NCBI RefSeq assembly: GCF_014692675.1
Contig: NZ_JABFCZ010000027.1
Span: forward strand, 1-64,000
Origin: Roseibium aggregatum
GTDB lineage: Bacteria; Pseudomonadota; Alphaproteobacteria; Rhizobiales; Stappiaceae
Direction: 5' to 3'
DNA length: 64,000 nucleotides
The number at the start of each line of letters is the position of its first letter. Within the stretch, counting starts at the first letter, position 1. The translations under genes were made by a program, and so were the position numbers. Positions 8,168 through 16,226 of this stretch are shown piece by piece. The notes below the pieces were generated by a model. The model was given only the letters and a program-made list of their open reading frames with translations. It was not told where the DNA came from and searched no databases.

Positions 8168-9006
8168 TGCGGGACTTCTGGAAACGCTTCAAACGCAATC
8201 GCGGCGCCGTGGCCGGGCTGGCCATTCTGGTCCTGGTGATCCTGATTGCGATCCTCGCGCCGCTCCTGTTTCCCCAGTCGCCCTGGAAGATGGTGCAGCG
8301 CCCGTTCCTGCCGCCGCTGACCATGGAAGCCCTGCCGCTCGGCACCGATGCGCTCGGCCGAAACGTACTTTCGGGCCTCGCCTATGGCGCACAGGTGTCT
8401 CTGCTGATCGGGCTTGTCTCTACGGTGGTGTCCCTGCTGATCGGCATTCCCATCGGTGCCCTGGCCGGATATTTCGGCGGCATTGTCGACGACGCCCTCA
8501 TGCGCTTCACCGAGTTCTTCCAGACCGTGCCGAACTTCGCGCTCGCAATCGTTCTGGTCGCCATTTTCGAACCGAGTGTCCAGTCGATCATCGGGGCGAT
8601 CGCTATCGTCAGCTGGCCGCCTGTGGCCCGTCTGGTCCGCGGCGAAGTTCTGTCCCTGCGCTCGCGTGAATATGTGGAGGCCGCGATCCTGTCCGGGCAG
8701 AAGAACAGCACCATCATCTGGCGCCAGATCCTGCCCAACACGCTATCCCCAATCATCGTGCTCGCCTCCCTCATGGTGGCAACAGCCATCCTGCTGGAAT
8801 CCTCCCTTTCCTTTCTGGGACTGGGTGACCCGAACCTCATGTCCTGGGGATACATGATCGGGGCGGCGCGTACGGTGATCCGGCAGGCCTGGTGGCTCTC
8901 CTTCTTCCCCGGCTTTGCCATCCTGGTGACGGTGCTTGCGCTCAATCTCATCGGCGAAGGTCTGAACGACGCCCTGAACCCGCGTCTGTCGAGAAAGGGG
9001 AAATAG
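8167..9006 (+). CDS. ABC transporter permease, DppC/OppC type
   Basis: The 279-residue permease has a cytoplasmic RFKRNRGAVAGL start, then six predicted spans and the LGTDALGRNVLSGLAYGA segment typical of DppC. The EAA loop is REYVEAAILSGQKN. ATG at 8167 overlaps the previous stop by one base; a GTG at 8164 would add one residue. It pairs with the upstream DppB-type permease and with the fused ATPase encoded three bases downstream. Confidence 0.92.
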   Translation: MRDFWKRFKRNRGAVAGLAILVLVILIAILAPLLFPQSPWKMVQRPFLPPLTMEALPLGTDALGRNVLSGLAYGAQVSLLIGLVSTVVSLLIGIPIGALAGYFGGIVDDALMRFTEFFQTVPNFALAIVLVAIFEPSVQSIIGAIAIVSWPPVARLVRGEVLSLRSREYVEAAILSGQKNSTIIWRQILPNTLSPIIVLASLMVATAILLESSLSFLGLGDPNLMSWGYMIGAARTVIRQAWWLSFFPGFAILVTVLALNLIGEGLNDALNPRLSRKGK

Positions 9007-9009
9007 GCC

Positions 9010-10638
9010 ATGTCCCAGACCAAACCGGTTCTGCGCATCAACGGGCTCCAGATCGCCCTGCCGGAGGGCGCCGATCGTCCCTTTGCCGTCGACGGCGTTT
9101 CCCTGGAACTGAACGCGGGCGAAATCCTATGCATCGTCGGCGAAAGCGGCTCGGGCAAGTCCATGTCGGCCAACGCCATGATGGGCCTTCTGCCGGATCT
9201 GGTGCATCCGACCGCGGGCGAGATCCTGTTCGACCACATGGATCTCCTGAAACTGTCGGAAGACGAGTTGCGCGATCTGCGCGGTCGGAAGCTCGCCATG
9301 ATCTTTCAGGAACCCATGTCGGCGCTCAATCCGCTGATGCGGGTCGACGACCAGATCGCGGAAGTCTTCGAGGCGCATAATCTGCTGACGCCGGCCCAGC
9401 GCCGGACCCGGGCAATCGAACTCCTGACGGAAGTGGGTATTCCCGATCCTGAGAAGGCCGCCAGGGCCTATCCTTTCCAGCTCTCCGGCGGTCAGCGCCA
9501 GCGCGTGATGATCGCCATGGCTCTGGCGCTTGAACCGGAAATCCTTATTGCCGACGAGCCGACGACCGCGCTCGATGTCACCACCCAGGCGCAGATCCTG
9601 GACCTGATTGCCAATCTCCAGGAACGGCACGGCATGGCGGTGATGTTCATCACCCACGATTTCGGAGTCGTGGCGGAAATCGCCGATCGGGTGGCCGTGA
9701 TGCAGTTCGGCAAGATCGTGGAACAGGGCAATGCCTCCGATGTCCTCGACAATCCGCAGCATGAGTATACGCGCAAGCTGATCGCGGCGATCCCCAAACT
9801 CCACACCGGAGAGACCGAGGAACTGGACAAGTCCAAGCCCATTCTGGAAGTGGTCGGACTGACCAAGACCTATCGCTCCGGCGGCGGGCTCTTCGGTAGC
9901 CCGGAGCGGGTTGTTCATGCGGTCAACCGGATCAGTTTCGAACTCGGTGTCGGCGAAACCCTCGGCGTGGTCGGCGAGAGCGGGTCCGGCAAGTCGAGCG
10001 TCGGCCGCTGTCTCGTGCGCCTGCAGGATCCCGACGAAGGCTCAGTCCTTTTGAACGGCGAAGACATGGCCGCGCTGACCGGGGAAAGGCTCCGCACCGC
10101 ACGCAAATCGATCCAGATGATCTTTCAGGACCCGTTCGCGTCCCTCAATCCGCGCAGCCGGGTCGGCCGCATCATCGCCGAAGGCCCGATCGCCCACGGT
10201 GTTCCCGCCAAACAGGCCTATGACCGGGCGGCGGAACTGCTGGAGCTTGTTGGCCTCGACCCATCGGCCATCGACCGCTATCCGCACGAATTCTCAGGCG
10301 GCCAGCGCCAGCGTATCGGCATTGCACGGGCGCTGGCCCTGGAGCCGAAGATCATCATCGCGGATGAAGCCGTATCCGCGCTCGACGTCTCCATTCAGGC
10401 CCAGGTTCTGGATCTGCTCGCGGAGCTGAAACAGCGGCTCAATCTGTCTCTTGTGTTCATCACCCACGATCTCAGGGTCGCCGCCCAGATCTGCGATCGG
10501 ATCGCGGTGATGCAGAAAGGCAACCTGGTTGAACTCGGGACGGCCGACGAAATCTTCAATCACCCCCGGAGCGATTATACCCGGTCCCTGATCGAGGCCA
10601 TTCCAGGCCGCGAAAAGGAACTGGCCGCTACCGGTTAA
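9010..10638 (+). CDS. Fused dipeptide-type ABC transporter ATP-binding protein (DppD-DppF)
   Basis: The 542-residue protein contains two complete nucleotide-binding domains. The first has Walker A GESGSGKS (44-51) and the signature LSGGQRQRV (158-166). The second has Walker A GESGSGKS (322-329) and FSGGQRQRI (428-436). Each has IADE Walker B and an ITHD switch. The C-terminal parts after each domain match the oligo/dipeptide family extensions. It energises the two permeases encoded upstream. Fusion of DppD and DppF into one chain is common in Hyphomicrobiales importers. Confidence 0.93.
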   Translation: MSQTKPVLRINGLQIALPEGADRPFAVDGVSLELNAGEILCIVGESGSGKSMSANAMMGLLPDLVHPTAGEILFDHMDLLKLSEDELRDLRGRKLAMIFQEPMSALNPLMRVDDQIAEVFEAHNLLTPAQRRTRAIELLTEVGIPDPEKAARAYPFQLSGGQRQRVMIAMALALEPEILIADEPTTALDVTTQAQILDLIANLQERHGMAVMFITHDFGVVAEIADRVAVMQFGKIVEQGNASDVLDNPQHEYTRKLIAAIPKLHTGETEELDKSKPILEVVGLTKTYRSGGGLFGSPERVVHAVNRISFELGVGETLGVVGESGSGKSSVGRCLVRLQDPDEGSVLLNGEDMAALTGERLRTARKSIQMIFQDPFASLNPRSRVGRIIAEGPIAHGVPAKQAYDRAAELLELVGLDPSAIDRYPHEFSGGQRQRIGIARALALEPKIIIADEAVSALDVSIQAQVLDLLAELKQRLNLSLVFITHDLRVAAQICDRIAVMQKGNLVELGTADEIFNHPRSDYTRSLIEAIPGREKELAATG

Positions 10639-10662
10639 ACGACATGACAGGAACCTTGAAAC

Positions 10663-11958
10663 GTGGATGATACCTTCCGCAAAGCGATACTGGAGTCCGT
10701 GGATGCCGGTTTCGAAGACCAGATCGCCTTTACATCGGAGCTAATCCGCTTCCCGTCCCTGCGCGGTCAGGAAAAGCCGGCCCAGCACTTCATGCACAAG
10801 GAACTGGCGGAGCGCGGCTATGACGTGGAAACCTTTGCCATCGATATCAGCAAGATCCACGACCACCCTGGTTTCTCCCCGGTGACGGTTGACTATACCG
10901 ATGCGGTCAACGTTGTTGCCACCCACACGCCGAAGGAAACCAAGGGCAGGTCGCTGATCCTGAACGGTCATATGGATGTCGTGCCGGAAGGCCCGCACGA
11001 TATGTGGGAGGTTTCGCCGCCCTTTGAGCCGAAATGCGTCGGCGACTGGCTCTACGGCCGGGGAGGCGGCGACATGAAGGCAGGCATCGCCGCCAATATC
11101 TTCGCACTCGACGCCCTCAGGCGTCTCGGTTTCCAGCCGGCGGCGAAGGTTCATATCCAGAGCGTCGTGGAAGAAGAGTGCACGGGCAACGGCGCGCTTG
11201 CCTGTCTGGTGGAAGGCTATACCGCCGATGCCGCGATCATCCCCGAACCGGAAGACGAAATGCTGGTGCGCGCCAATTGCGGCGTGCTCTGGTTTGAAAT
11301 CCTCGTTGCCGGCCACCCCGTCCATGTGCGCGAGGCCGGCACCGGCGCCAACGCGATCGAAGCGAGTTACCGGGTCATCGAAAGCCTGAAACGCATGACC
11401 GAGGACTGGAATGCGGAAAAGGTCAACTATCCCTATTTTGAGGACCTGGATCACCCGATCAACTTCAATGTCGGCAAGATCGAGGGCGGCGACTGGGCCT
11501 CCACAGTCGCCGCCTGGTGCAAGCTCCATTGCCGCATTGCCATCTATCCCGGAGACGACCCCGCCGACCGCGCCAAACAGATCGAGGAGTATCTCGCCGC
11601 CGATCTCGGCAATGACAGTTTCCTCGGCAACCGGCCGCCGCAGGTGACCTGGAACGGCTTCTTCGCCCGCGGCTATGTCCTGGAAGAAAACACCGATGCG
11701 GAGAAAGCACTTGCCGAAGCCCACAGGCATGCGACCGGCAACACACTGGAGAGCTTCGTCACGCCCGGCTATCTCGACGCCCGGGTCTTCGTCATCTATG
11801 CCGACATGCCCTGCCTCGTTTACGGCCCCATCACCGAAAACATCCACGGCTTCGACGAACGGGTCAGCCTGTCCTCTATCAAACGTGTCACCGGCGCGAT
11901 TGCGTTGTTCATAGCAGACTGGTGCGGACTGGAGCGGATCGGCGATGAAGCACGCTGA
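10663..11958 (+). CDS. M20 family metallohydrolase (ArgE/DapE type)
   Basis: The 431-residue enzyme has the M20 di-zinc landmarks: His103-Met-Asp105, GRGGGDMKAG (132-141, bridging Asp137), VVEEECTGNG with the catalytic and ligand glutamates near 170-172, PEPED near 194-198, and a C-terminal His in NIHGFDERV. It should hydrolyse an amide bond such as an N-acyl amino acid or a peptide in the cytoplasm. The start is GTG at 10663, preceded by AGGA. It lies 24 bases after the importer ATPase and overlaps the next gene by 14 bases, so it is co-expressed with uptake. The substrate is unknown. Confidence 0.87.
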   Translation: MDDTFRKAILESVDAGFEDQIAFTSELIRFPSLRGQEKPAQHFMHKELAERGYDVETFAIDISKIHDHPGFSPVTVDYTDAVNVVATHTPKETKGRSLILNGHMDVVPEGPHDMWEVSPPFEPKCVGDWLYGRGGGDMKAGIAANIFALDALRRLGFQPAAKVHIQSVVEEECTGNGALACLVEGYTADAAIIPEPEDEMLVRANCGVLWFEILVAGHPVHVREAGTGANAIEASYRVIESLKRMTEDWNAEKVNYPYFEDLDHPINFNVGKIEGGDWASTVAAWCKLHCRIAIYPGDDPADRAKQIEEYLAADLGNDSFLGNRPPQVTWNGFFARGYVLEENTDAEKALAEAHRHATGNTLESFVTPGYLDARVFVIYADMPCLVYGPITENIHGFDERVSLSSIKRVTGAIALFIADWCGLERIGDEAR

Positions 11959-12925
11959 CGTGAGGGCTACGATCGTCGAGGGCGTCTACCTCGGCGAACG
12001 CTATGATCTGGAAGCGTTCTACAGCCGGTATTTCGAGGCTTATTCAGACCGGATCCGCCTGCGCAGCCCGAAAGACATCGACAACCCGGAGGATATCCGC
12101 TTCGCCTTGACCTGGTATCCGGCATCTGATGCCTTTGTGCCCTACCCCAATCTGAAACTGGCCTGCTCGATCGCTGCCGGGGTCGACAGCATTATCGCCT
12201 GTCCGAGCCTTCCCCCGGATGTTTATGTCTCACGGGTTCAGGATGACAACCAGGCCGACCTCATGGCCGGCTTCGCCGCCTGGCATGTCATCTGGCACCA
12301 GCGGAACATGGGTTTCTATCTGAAGAACCAGGCGGACCGCCGCTGGGAACACCAGAATTTCGACGTCGCGCCCTCACCGCGCGACTACACGGTCGGCCTG
12401 CTCGGCTACGGCCTGATGGGAAAGGTCATCGCCCGCGCGATCAACGCGATGGGCTTTCCGGTCGTCGCGGCGGTTCGCAATGCCCCTGAAGGCGAGCAGC
12501 ATCCGGGAATTCGCTTCGAGGCCGGCGACGGTGCCGTGATGCGGACCGCGGCTCAGTCACAGGCCCTGATCAACGTGCTCCCGCTGACCCCGTCAACCGA
12601 AGGCATCCTGAACGCGGATCTCTTTGCCGCCATGCCCCGCGGCGCACGCCTGATCCAGCTCGGACGCGGCGAACATCTCGTCGATGCGGATCTCGATGCT
12701 GCGCTCGACAGCGGTCAGATCGGCGGCGCGTCGCTGGACGTCTTTCACACCGAGCCCCTGCCCACAGACCACCCGTGGTGGACCGACGAGCGCATTCTGA
12801 TCACGCCGCATCAGGCCAGCGATTCCTCCCGTCGCCTGATGGCGGAGCAGGTCGTCCAGGCCGCCTGTGACGTGGCCGCCGGCAGGAAGCCACGAAACAC
12901 GGTCGACCGGACCAGAGGGTATTGA
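11945..12925 (+). CDS. D-2-hydroxyacid dehydrogenase, GhrA-like (glyoxylate/hydroxypyruvate reductase A type)
   Basis: The 326-residue NAD(P)-dependent enzyme has a Rossmann motif GLLGYGLMG (151-159) and the catalytic set Arg241, Glu270 and His289 in GRG, TEPLP and TPHQAS contexts typical of GhrA. The catalytic domain is short and the interdomain segment lacks the longer SerA features. It probably reduces a small 2-keto acid released from the imported compound, or oxidises the hydroxy acid. It overlaps the M20 gene by 14 bases and ends 12 bases before the deacetylase gene. Confidence 0.85.
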   Translation: MKHADVRATIVEGVYLGERYDLEAFYSRYFEAYSDRIRLRSPKDIDNPEDIRFALTWYPASDAFVPYPNLKLACSIAAGVDSIIACPSLPPDVYVSRVQDDNQADLMAGFAAWHVIWHQRNMGFYLKNQADRRWEHQNFDVAPSPRDYTVGLLGYGLMGKVIARAINAMGFPVVAAVRNAPEGEQHPGIRFEAGDGAVMRTAAQSQALINVLPLTPSTEGILNADLFAAMPRGARLIQLGRGEHLVDADLDAALDSGQIGGASLDVFHTEPLPTDHPWWTDERILITPHQASDSSRRLMAEQVVQAACDVAAGRKPRNTVDRTRGY

Positions 12926-12937
12926 GGCAGTCACCCC

Positions 12938-13972
12938 ATGAAAGCGATCTTCGACGAACGTCAGCTCAAGCACAATCCGGAACGCTATTTCCGCCGGGGT
13001 GCCTATATTCCACATCCGGAACAGCCGGAACGCGCGGTTCTGATCCGCGACATGCTCCTGAAAAACGGTTTTGAAATCGAACCGCCGCTGGACCACGGCG
13101 AAGAACCGATCAAGGCCGTGCACGATCCCGACTACGTCGATTTCTGGAAAGACGCCTATGTCCGCTGGCGCGAAGCGGCCGGAGACGCGGAGCCCATTCC
13201 GACCTATCATCCCGGCCGGCGCGCCGGCCGTAGATCATCCTCGATTTACGGCCAGCTCGGCTGGTATGCGACCGACACCTCCGTGCCGCTGACCGAAAAC
13301 ACCTGGGAGGCGATCTACTGGTCGGCGCAAACGGCCGTCGAGACGGCCCATAGGGTCGTTACCGGCGACAGGATGGTCTACGGCTTGTGCCGCCCGCCCG
13401 GGCACCATGCCATGTCGAACGGCGCCAACGGCTTTTGCTTCTTCAACAACGCCGCCGTCGCCGCCCAGGTGCTGCGCCAGGAATACGGCAAGGTCGCAGT
13501 CTTCGATATCGACACCCATACTGGAAACGGCACGCTCGACATCTTCTACGAGCGCGGCGACGTGTTCCTGTGCTCCCTGCATGTGGATCCGGATATTTAT
13601 CCGACCTATTACCTCGGCTATGCCGACGAGACCGGTGAAGGTCCGGGCAAGGGCGCGACACTGAACCTGACGCTTCAACCCGGCGCCACGGAGGCGGCAA
13701 TCCTCCACCGGTTCCGGGAAGGCGTCCAAGCCATTCAGGATTTCGGCACCGAAGCCCTGGTGATTTCGCTGGGCTTCGACATGGCCCGGGACGATCCGCT
13801 GTCAGAGGTCGGCATGACCGGAACCGGGTTCGAGACCATGGCGCGGGAAATCGTCCGCATGGGCCTGCCGACCGCCCTCATCCAGGAAGGCGGCTACCTC
13901 GGCCCGTCCCTGTCGAACAACGCGGAAATCTTTCTGACCGCCAGCCGGGACGAACTGTCAAAGACGGATTGA
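12938..13972 (+). CDS. Histone-deacetylase family hydrolase, acetylpolyamine amidohydrolase-like
   Basis: The 344-residue protein carries the full zinc amidohydrolase site: tandem His156-His157 in RPPGHHAM, DIDTHTGNGT with Asp192 and His194, Asp281 in GFDMARDDPL, and Tyr320 in EGGY. The loop region with RRSSSIYGQLGWYATDTS resembles bacterial acetylpolyamine amidohydrolases. It would remove an acyl group from an N-acylated amine in the cytoplasm. As the last gene of the importer operon it suggests that the imported compound contains an acetylated or acylated amine. Acetylated polyamine is a reasoned guess, not shown. Confidence 0.87.
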   Translation: MKAIFDERQLKHNPERYFRRGAYIPHPEQPERAVLIRDMLLKNGFEIEPPLDHGEEPIKAVHDPDYVDFWKDAYVRWREAAGDAEPIPTYHPGRRAGRRSSSIYGQLGWYATDTSVPLTENTWEAIYWSAQTAVETAHRVVTGDRMVYGLCRPPGHHAMSNGANGFCFFNNAAVAAQVLRQEYGKVAVFDIDTHTGNGTLDIFYERGDVFLCSLHVDPDIYPTYYLGYADETGEGPGKGATLNLTLQPGATEAAILHRFREGVQAIQDFGTEALVISLGFDMARDDPLSEVGMTGTGFETMAREIVRMGLPTALIQEGGYLGPSLSNNAEIFLTASRDELSKTD

Positions 13973-13990
13973 CCCGGTTCGGTCAGGATA

Positions 13991-14009
13991 GGCAGGCCTA
14001 AAGCCTGCC
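13991..14009. terminator. Hairpin between convergent deacetylase and M20 genes
   Basis: GGCAGGC (13991-13997) and GCCTGCC (14003-14009) form a 7-bp stem with loop CTAAA. It lies between two convergent stop codons, as a bidirectional terminator would, but neither side has a proper T run. Confidence 0.35.
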
Positions 14010-14024
14010 CTAATCCGGTTCAGT

Positions 14025-15155
14025 CTAGGACAATCGCATCAGCAGGCCGGCCATGAGCTTTGCCCGCTCCACCAGACTGTCGATGAAGATGTGTTCGTCC
14101 AGTGTATGCAGGCCGCGGCCGCGCACGCCGATGGAATCGAGCGTCGGAATGCCCATGGCGCCGGTGAAATTGCCGTCGGAACCGCCCCCGGCACTGCCGT
14201 GGGTCAGGTCGAAGCCGATTTCCTTCGAGATATCCCGGGCGAGCTCGTACATCCTCATGGTGCCCTCGCCCGGTTCCCAGACCGGCCGGGTCACGCCACG
14301 CGTGACCTCGAAGACGACGCCGTTTTCCTCGCCGTTCAAGGCAAGCATGCGCTCCACGCCGGCATCCAGATCGGCCTGGCGCTTCGCCATGCTGAGCACT
14401 TCCGCCTCACAGTGGGAAGATACGCAATTGACCCATTTGCCGCCATGGACGACGCCGACGCTGTAGGTACAGTCGGGCGTGGTCATGGCCTCGATCTCCA
14501 GGATCTTCTTCGCCATGGCGGCAATGGCCGACCGGCCGTCCTCCAGCGCCCAGCTGGCATGGCTCGGTTTGCCTTGGGTCTTCATGTTGAAGCGGGCAAT
14601 GGCATAGCGCCCGGTGACCGCGCCGCCGTCGGCACTGGCCGGTTCCGGCACCAGCACGTATTTGTTCTTTCGCGCCTCCGCCTCGATCAGATCCCGGGTG
14701 GACGGTGTCCCGACCTCCTCGTCCGGCGTGAACAGGATCGTCACCGGCAGGGACGTCTCGATGCCCGCCTGAGCCAGTTTCCTGAGCGCTTCGATCGCCA
14801 GATAGTTGCCGCTCTTCATGTCCATGATACCGGGTCCGTAACACTTGCCCTCCGTAATCCGCCAGGGCAGCACATCGAGCGTGCCGATCGGATGAACCGT
14901 GTCGAGATGGCCGGAAATCAGAATGCCGGGCTTGCCGGCATCCTTGTGCGGAAAAGTCGCCCGGACGGAACCGCCGAATCCCATGCGGCCCGGAATCCGC
15001 TCGATGGACGCGCCGGCAGCAACCAGGTCATAGGTTGCCAGGTCCATCATCCGGTCGACAGCCGCCGCATCATAGGTCGGGCTTTCGCATTCGACCCAGG
15101 GCCTGAGCCCGGCCAGAATCCGGTGCGTATCGAAATCGAGACGATCAAGGGACAA
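14025..15155 (-). CDS. M20 family peptidase, glutamate carboxypeptidase (CPG2)-like
   Basis: The 376-residue metallohydrolase has HLDTVH, the GPGIMDMKSG zinc-bridging segment, TPDEEVGT with catalytic glutamate, a VPEPAS segment and a C-terminal GLHTLDEH. This is the carboxypeptidase G2 pattern, different from the ArgE-like M20 at 10663. It faces the importer operon, so it may act on the same imported compound. The chosen TTG start at 15155 has GGAGA at a good distance; an upstream TTG at 15224 adds 23 residues but its AGGAG is too close. The true start is uncertain. No signal peptide is present with the chosen start. Confidence 0.82.
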   Translation of the reverse strand: MSLDRLDFDTHRILAGLRPWVECESPTYDAAAVDRMMDLATYDLVAAGASIERIPGRMGFGGSVRATFPHKDAGKPGILISGHLDTVHPIGTLDVLPWRITEGKCYGPGIMDMKSGNYLAIEALRKLAQAGIETSLPVTILFTPDEEVGTPSTRDLIEAEARKNKYVLVPEPASADGGAVTGRYAIARFNMKTQGKPSHASWALEDGRSAIAAMAKKILEIEAMTTPDCTYSVGVVHGGKWVNCVSSHCEAEVLSMAKRQADLDAGVERMLALNGEENGVVFEVTRGVTRPVWEPGEGTMRMYELARDISKEIGFDLTHGSAGGGSDGNFTGAMGIPTLDSIGVRGRGLHTLDEHIFIDSLVERAKLMAGLLMRLS

Positions 15156-15412
15156 GGTCAAATCTCCGAAACAGCTGGGCAAAAGGGTCGGAAACCAAGC
15201 GATTTCCCAGGAGGGCTTCCGCAAAACTCCTGGATCAATTGTTAAAGCATGACAGCGCCTTGGTCCATCAGATGCCCGTCGATTTGGTCACCCGAATCGA
15301 GCTAATAAACACACACATAGGCACCAGCTGTGACGGCCCGCCTCCCCGGTGCGCATTCGGCCATTCATACCGACAACCGCGGCCGGTTCCAGCGCTAACC
15401 GGTCCTTAATGC

Positions 15413-15441
15413 TTGCAGAACACAATGAGAACAGGTATGGT
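15413..15441 (+). promoter_or_regulatory. lexA promoter
   Basis: TTGCAG (15413-15418) and TATGGT (15436-15441) are separated by exactly 17 bases, and the LexA box lies in the spacer. Initiation would be near 15448, about 40 bases before lexA. Confidence 0.65.
15418..15432. promoter_or_regulatory. LexA (SOS) box, GAAC-N7-GAAC
   Basis: GAAC at 15418-15421 and GAAC at 15429-15432 with seven bases between them match the alphaproteobacterial LexA operator exactly. The box overlaps the promoter spacer, as expected for lexA autorepression. A second, one-mismatch box in the opposite orientation (GTTC-N7-GTAC) lies at 15444-15458. Confidence 0.88.
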
Positions 15442-15487
15442 ACGTTCATGATTTGTACCGGCGCCGGTTCGCACGGGAGACCGACTG

Positions 15488-16213
15488 ATGTTGACGCGCA
15501 AGCAATATGAACTTCTGATGTTCATCCACGAAAGGCTGAAGGAAACCGGCGTGCCGCCGTCCTTCGACGAAATGAAGGACGCGCTCGATCTGAGGTCGAA
15601 ATCCGGCATCCACCGGCTGATCACCGCTCTCGAGGAGCGCGGCTTCATCCGGCGTCTGCCCAATCGCGCCCGCGCGATGGAAGTCATTCGCCTGCCCGAA
15701 TCGATCGCACCCGGTCTCGGTGCCCCCCGCCCCCGCGGCAGTTTTTCTCCGGAGGTTATCGAAGGCTCGCTGGGCAAACCATCGACGCCCCCCGCTGCCG
15801 CCCCCGCGCCGGCCGTTCACGAAGAAGCCGCGGGCATCGAAGTGCCGGTCATGGGCCGGATTGCCGCCGGTGTGCCGATCGAGGCGATCCAGACCCACAG
15901 TCACTCAATCAGCGTCCCCGCTGAGCTGATCGGCAAGGGCGAACACTACGCGCTGGAAGTACGTGGTGATTCCATGATCGAAGCCGGCATTCTGGATGGC
16001 GACACGGTCCTGATCCGCCGGACCGACACCGCCGACAGCGGCGATATCGTCGTCGCCCTGGTGGATGACGAGGAAGCCACCTTGAAGCGGCTGCGCAAGA
16101 AGGGCGACTCGATCGCGCTCGAAGCGGCCAACCCCGCTTACGAGACCCGGATTTTTGGTCCCGGACGCGTCCGTGTCCAGGGACGCCTGGTGGCCTTGTT
16201 CCGCCAGTATTGA
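15488..16213 (+). CDS. lexA: LexA repressor (SOS regulator)
   Basis: The 241-residue repressor has an N-terminal winged helix (1-65, with [22 protein letters not shown]), a Pro/Ala-rich linker and a C-terminal S24 peptidase domain. The self-cleavage Ala127-Gly128 bond lies in RIAAGVP, and the catalytic pair is Ser162 (GDSM) and Lys200 (ATLK). RecA-stimulated cleavage would derepress SOS genes. The gene has its own LexA box upstream. It is longer than E. coli LexA (202 residues) because of the linker, which is usual in alphaproteobacteria. Its stop is 13 bases from the convergent comEC stop. Confidence 0.97.
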   Translation: MLTRKQYELLMFIHERLKETGVPPSFDEMKDALDLRSKSGIHRLITALEERGFIRRLPNRARAMEVIRLPESIAPGLGAPRPRGSFSPEVIEGSLGKPSTPPAAAPAPAVHEEAAGIEVPVMGRIAAGVPIEAIQTHSHSISVPAELIGKGEHYALEVRGDSMIEAGILDGDTVLIRRTDTADSGDIVVALVDDEEATLKRLRKKGDSIALEAANPAYETRIFGPGRVRVQGRLVALFRQY

Positions 16214-16226
16214 CGGTTCTCCTGCT

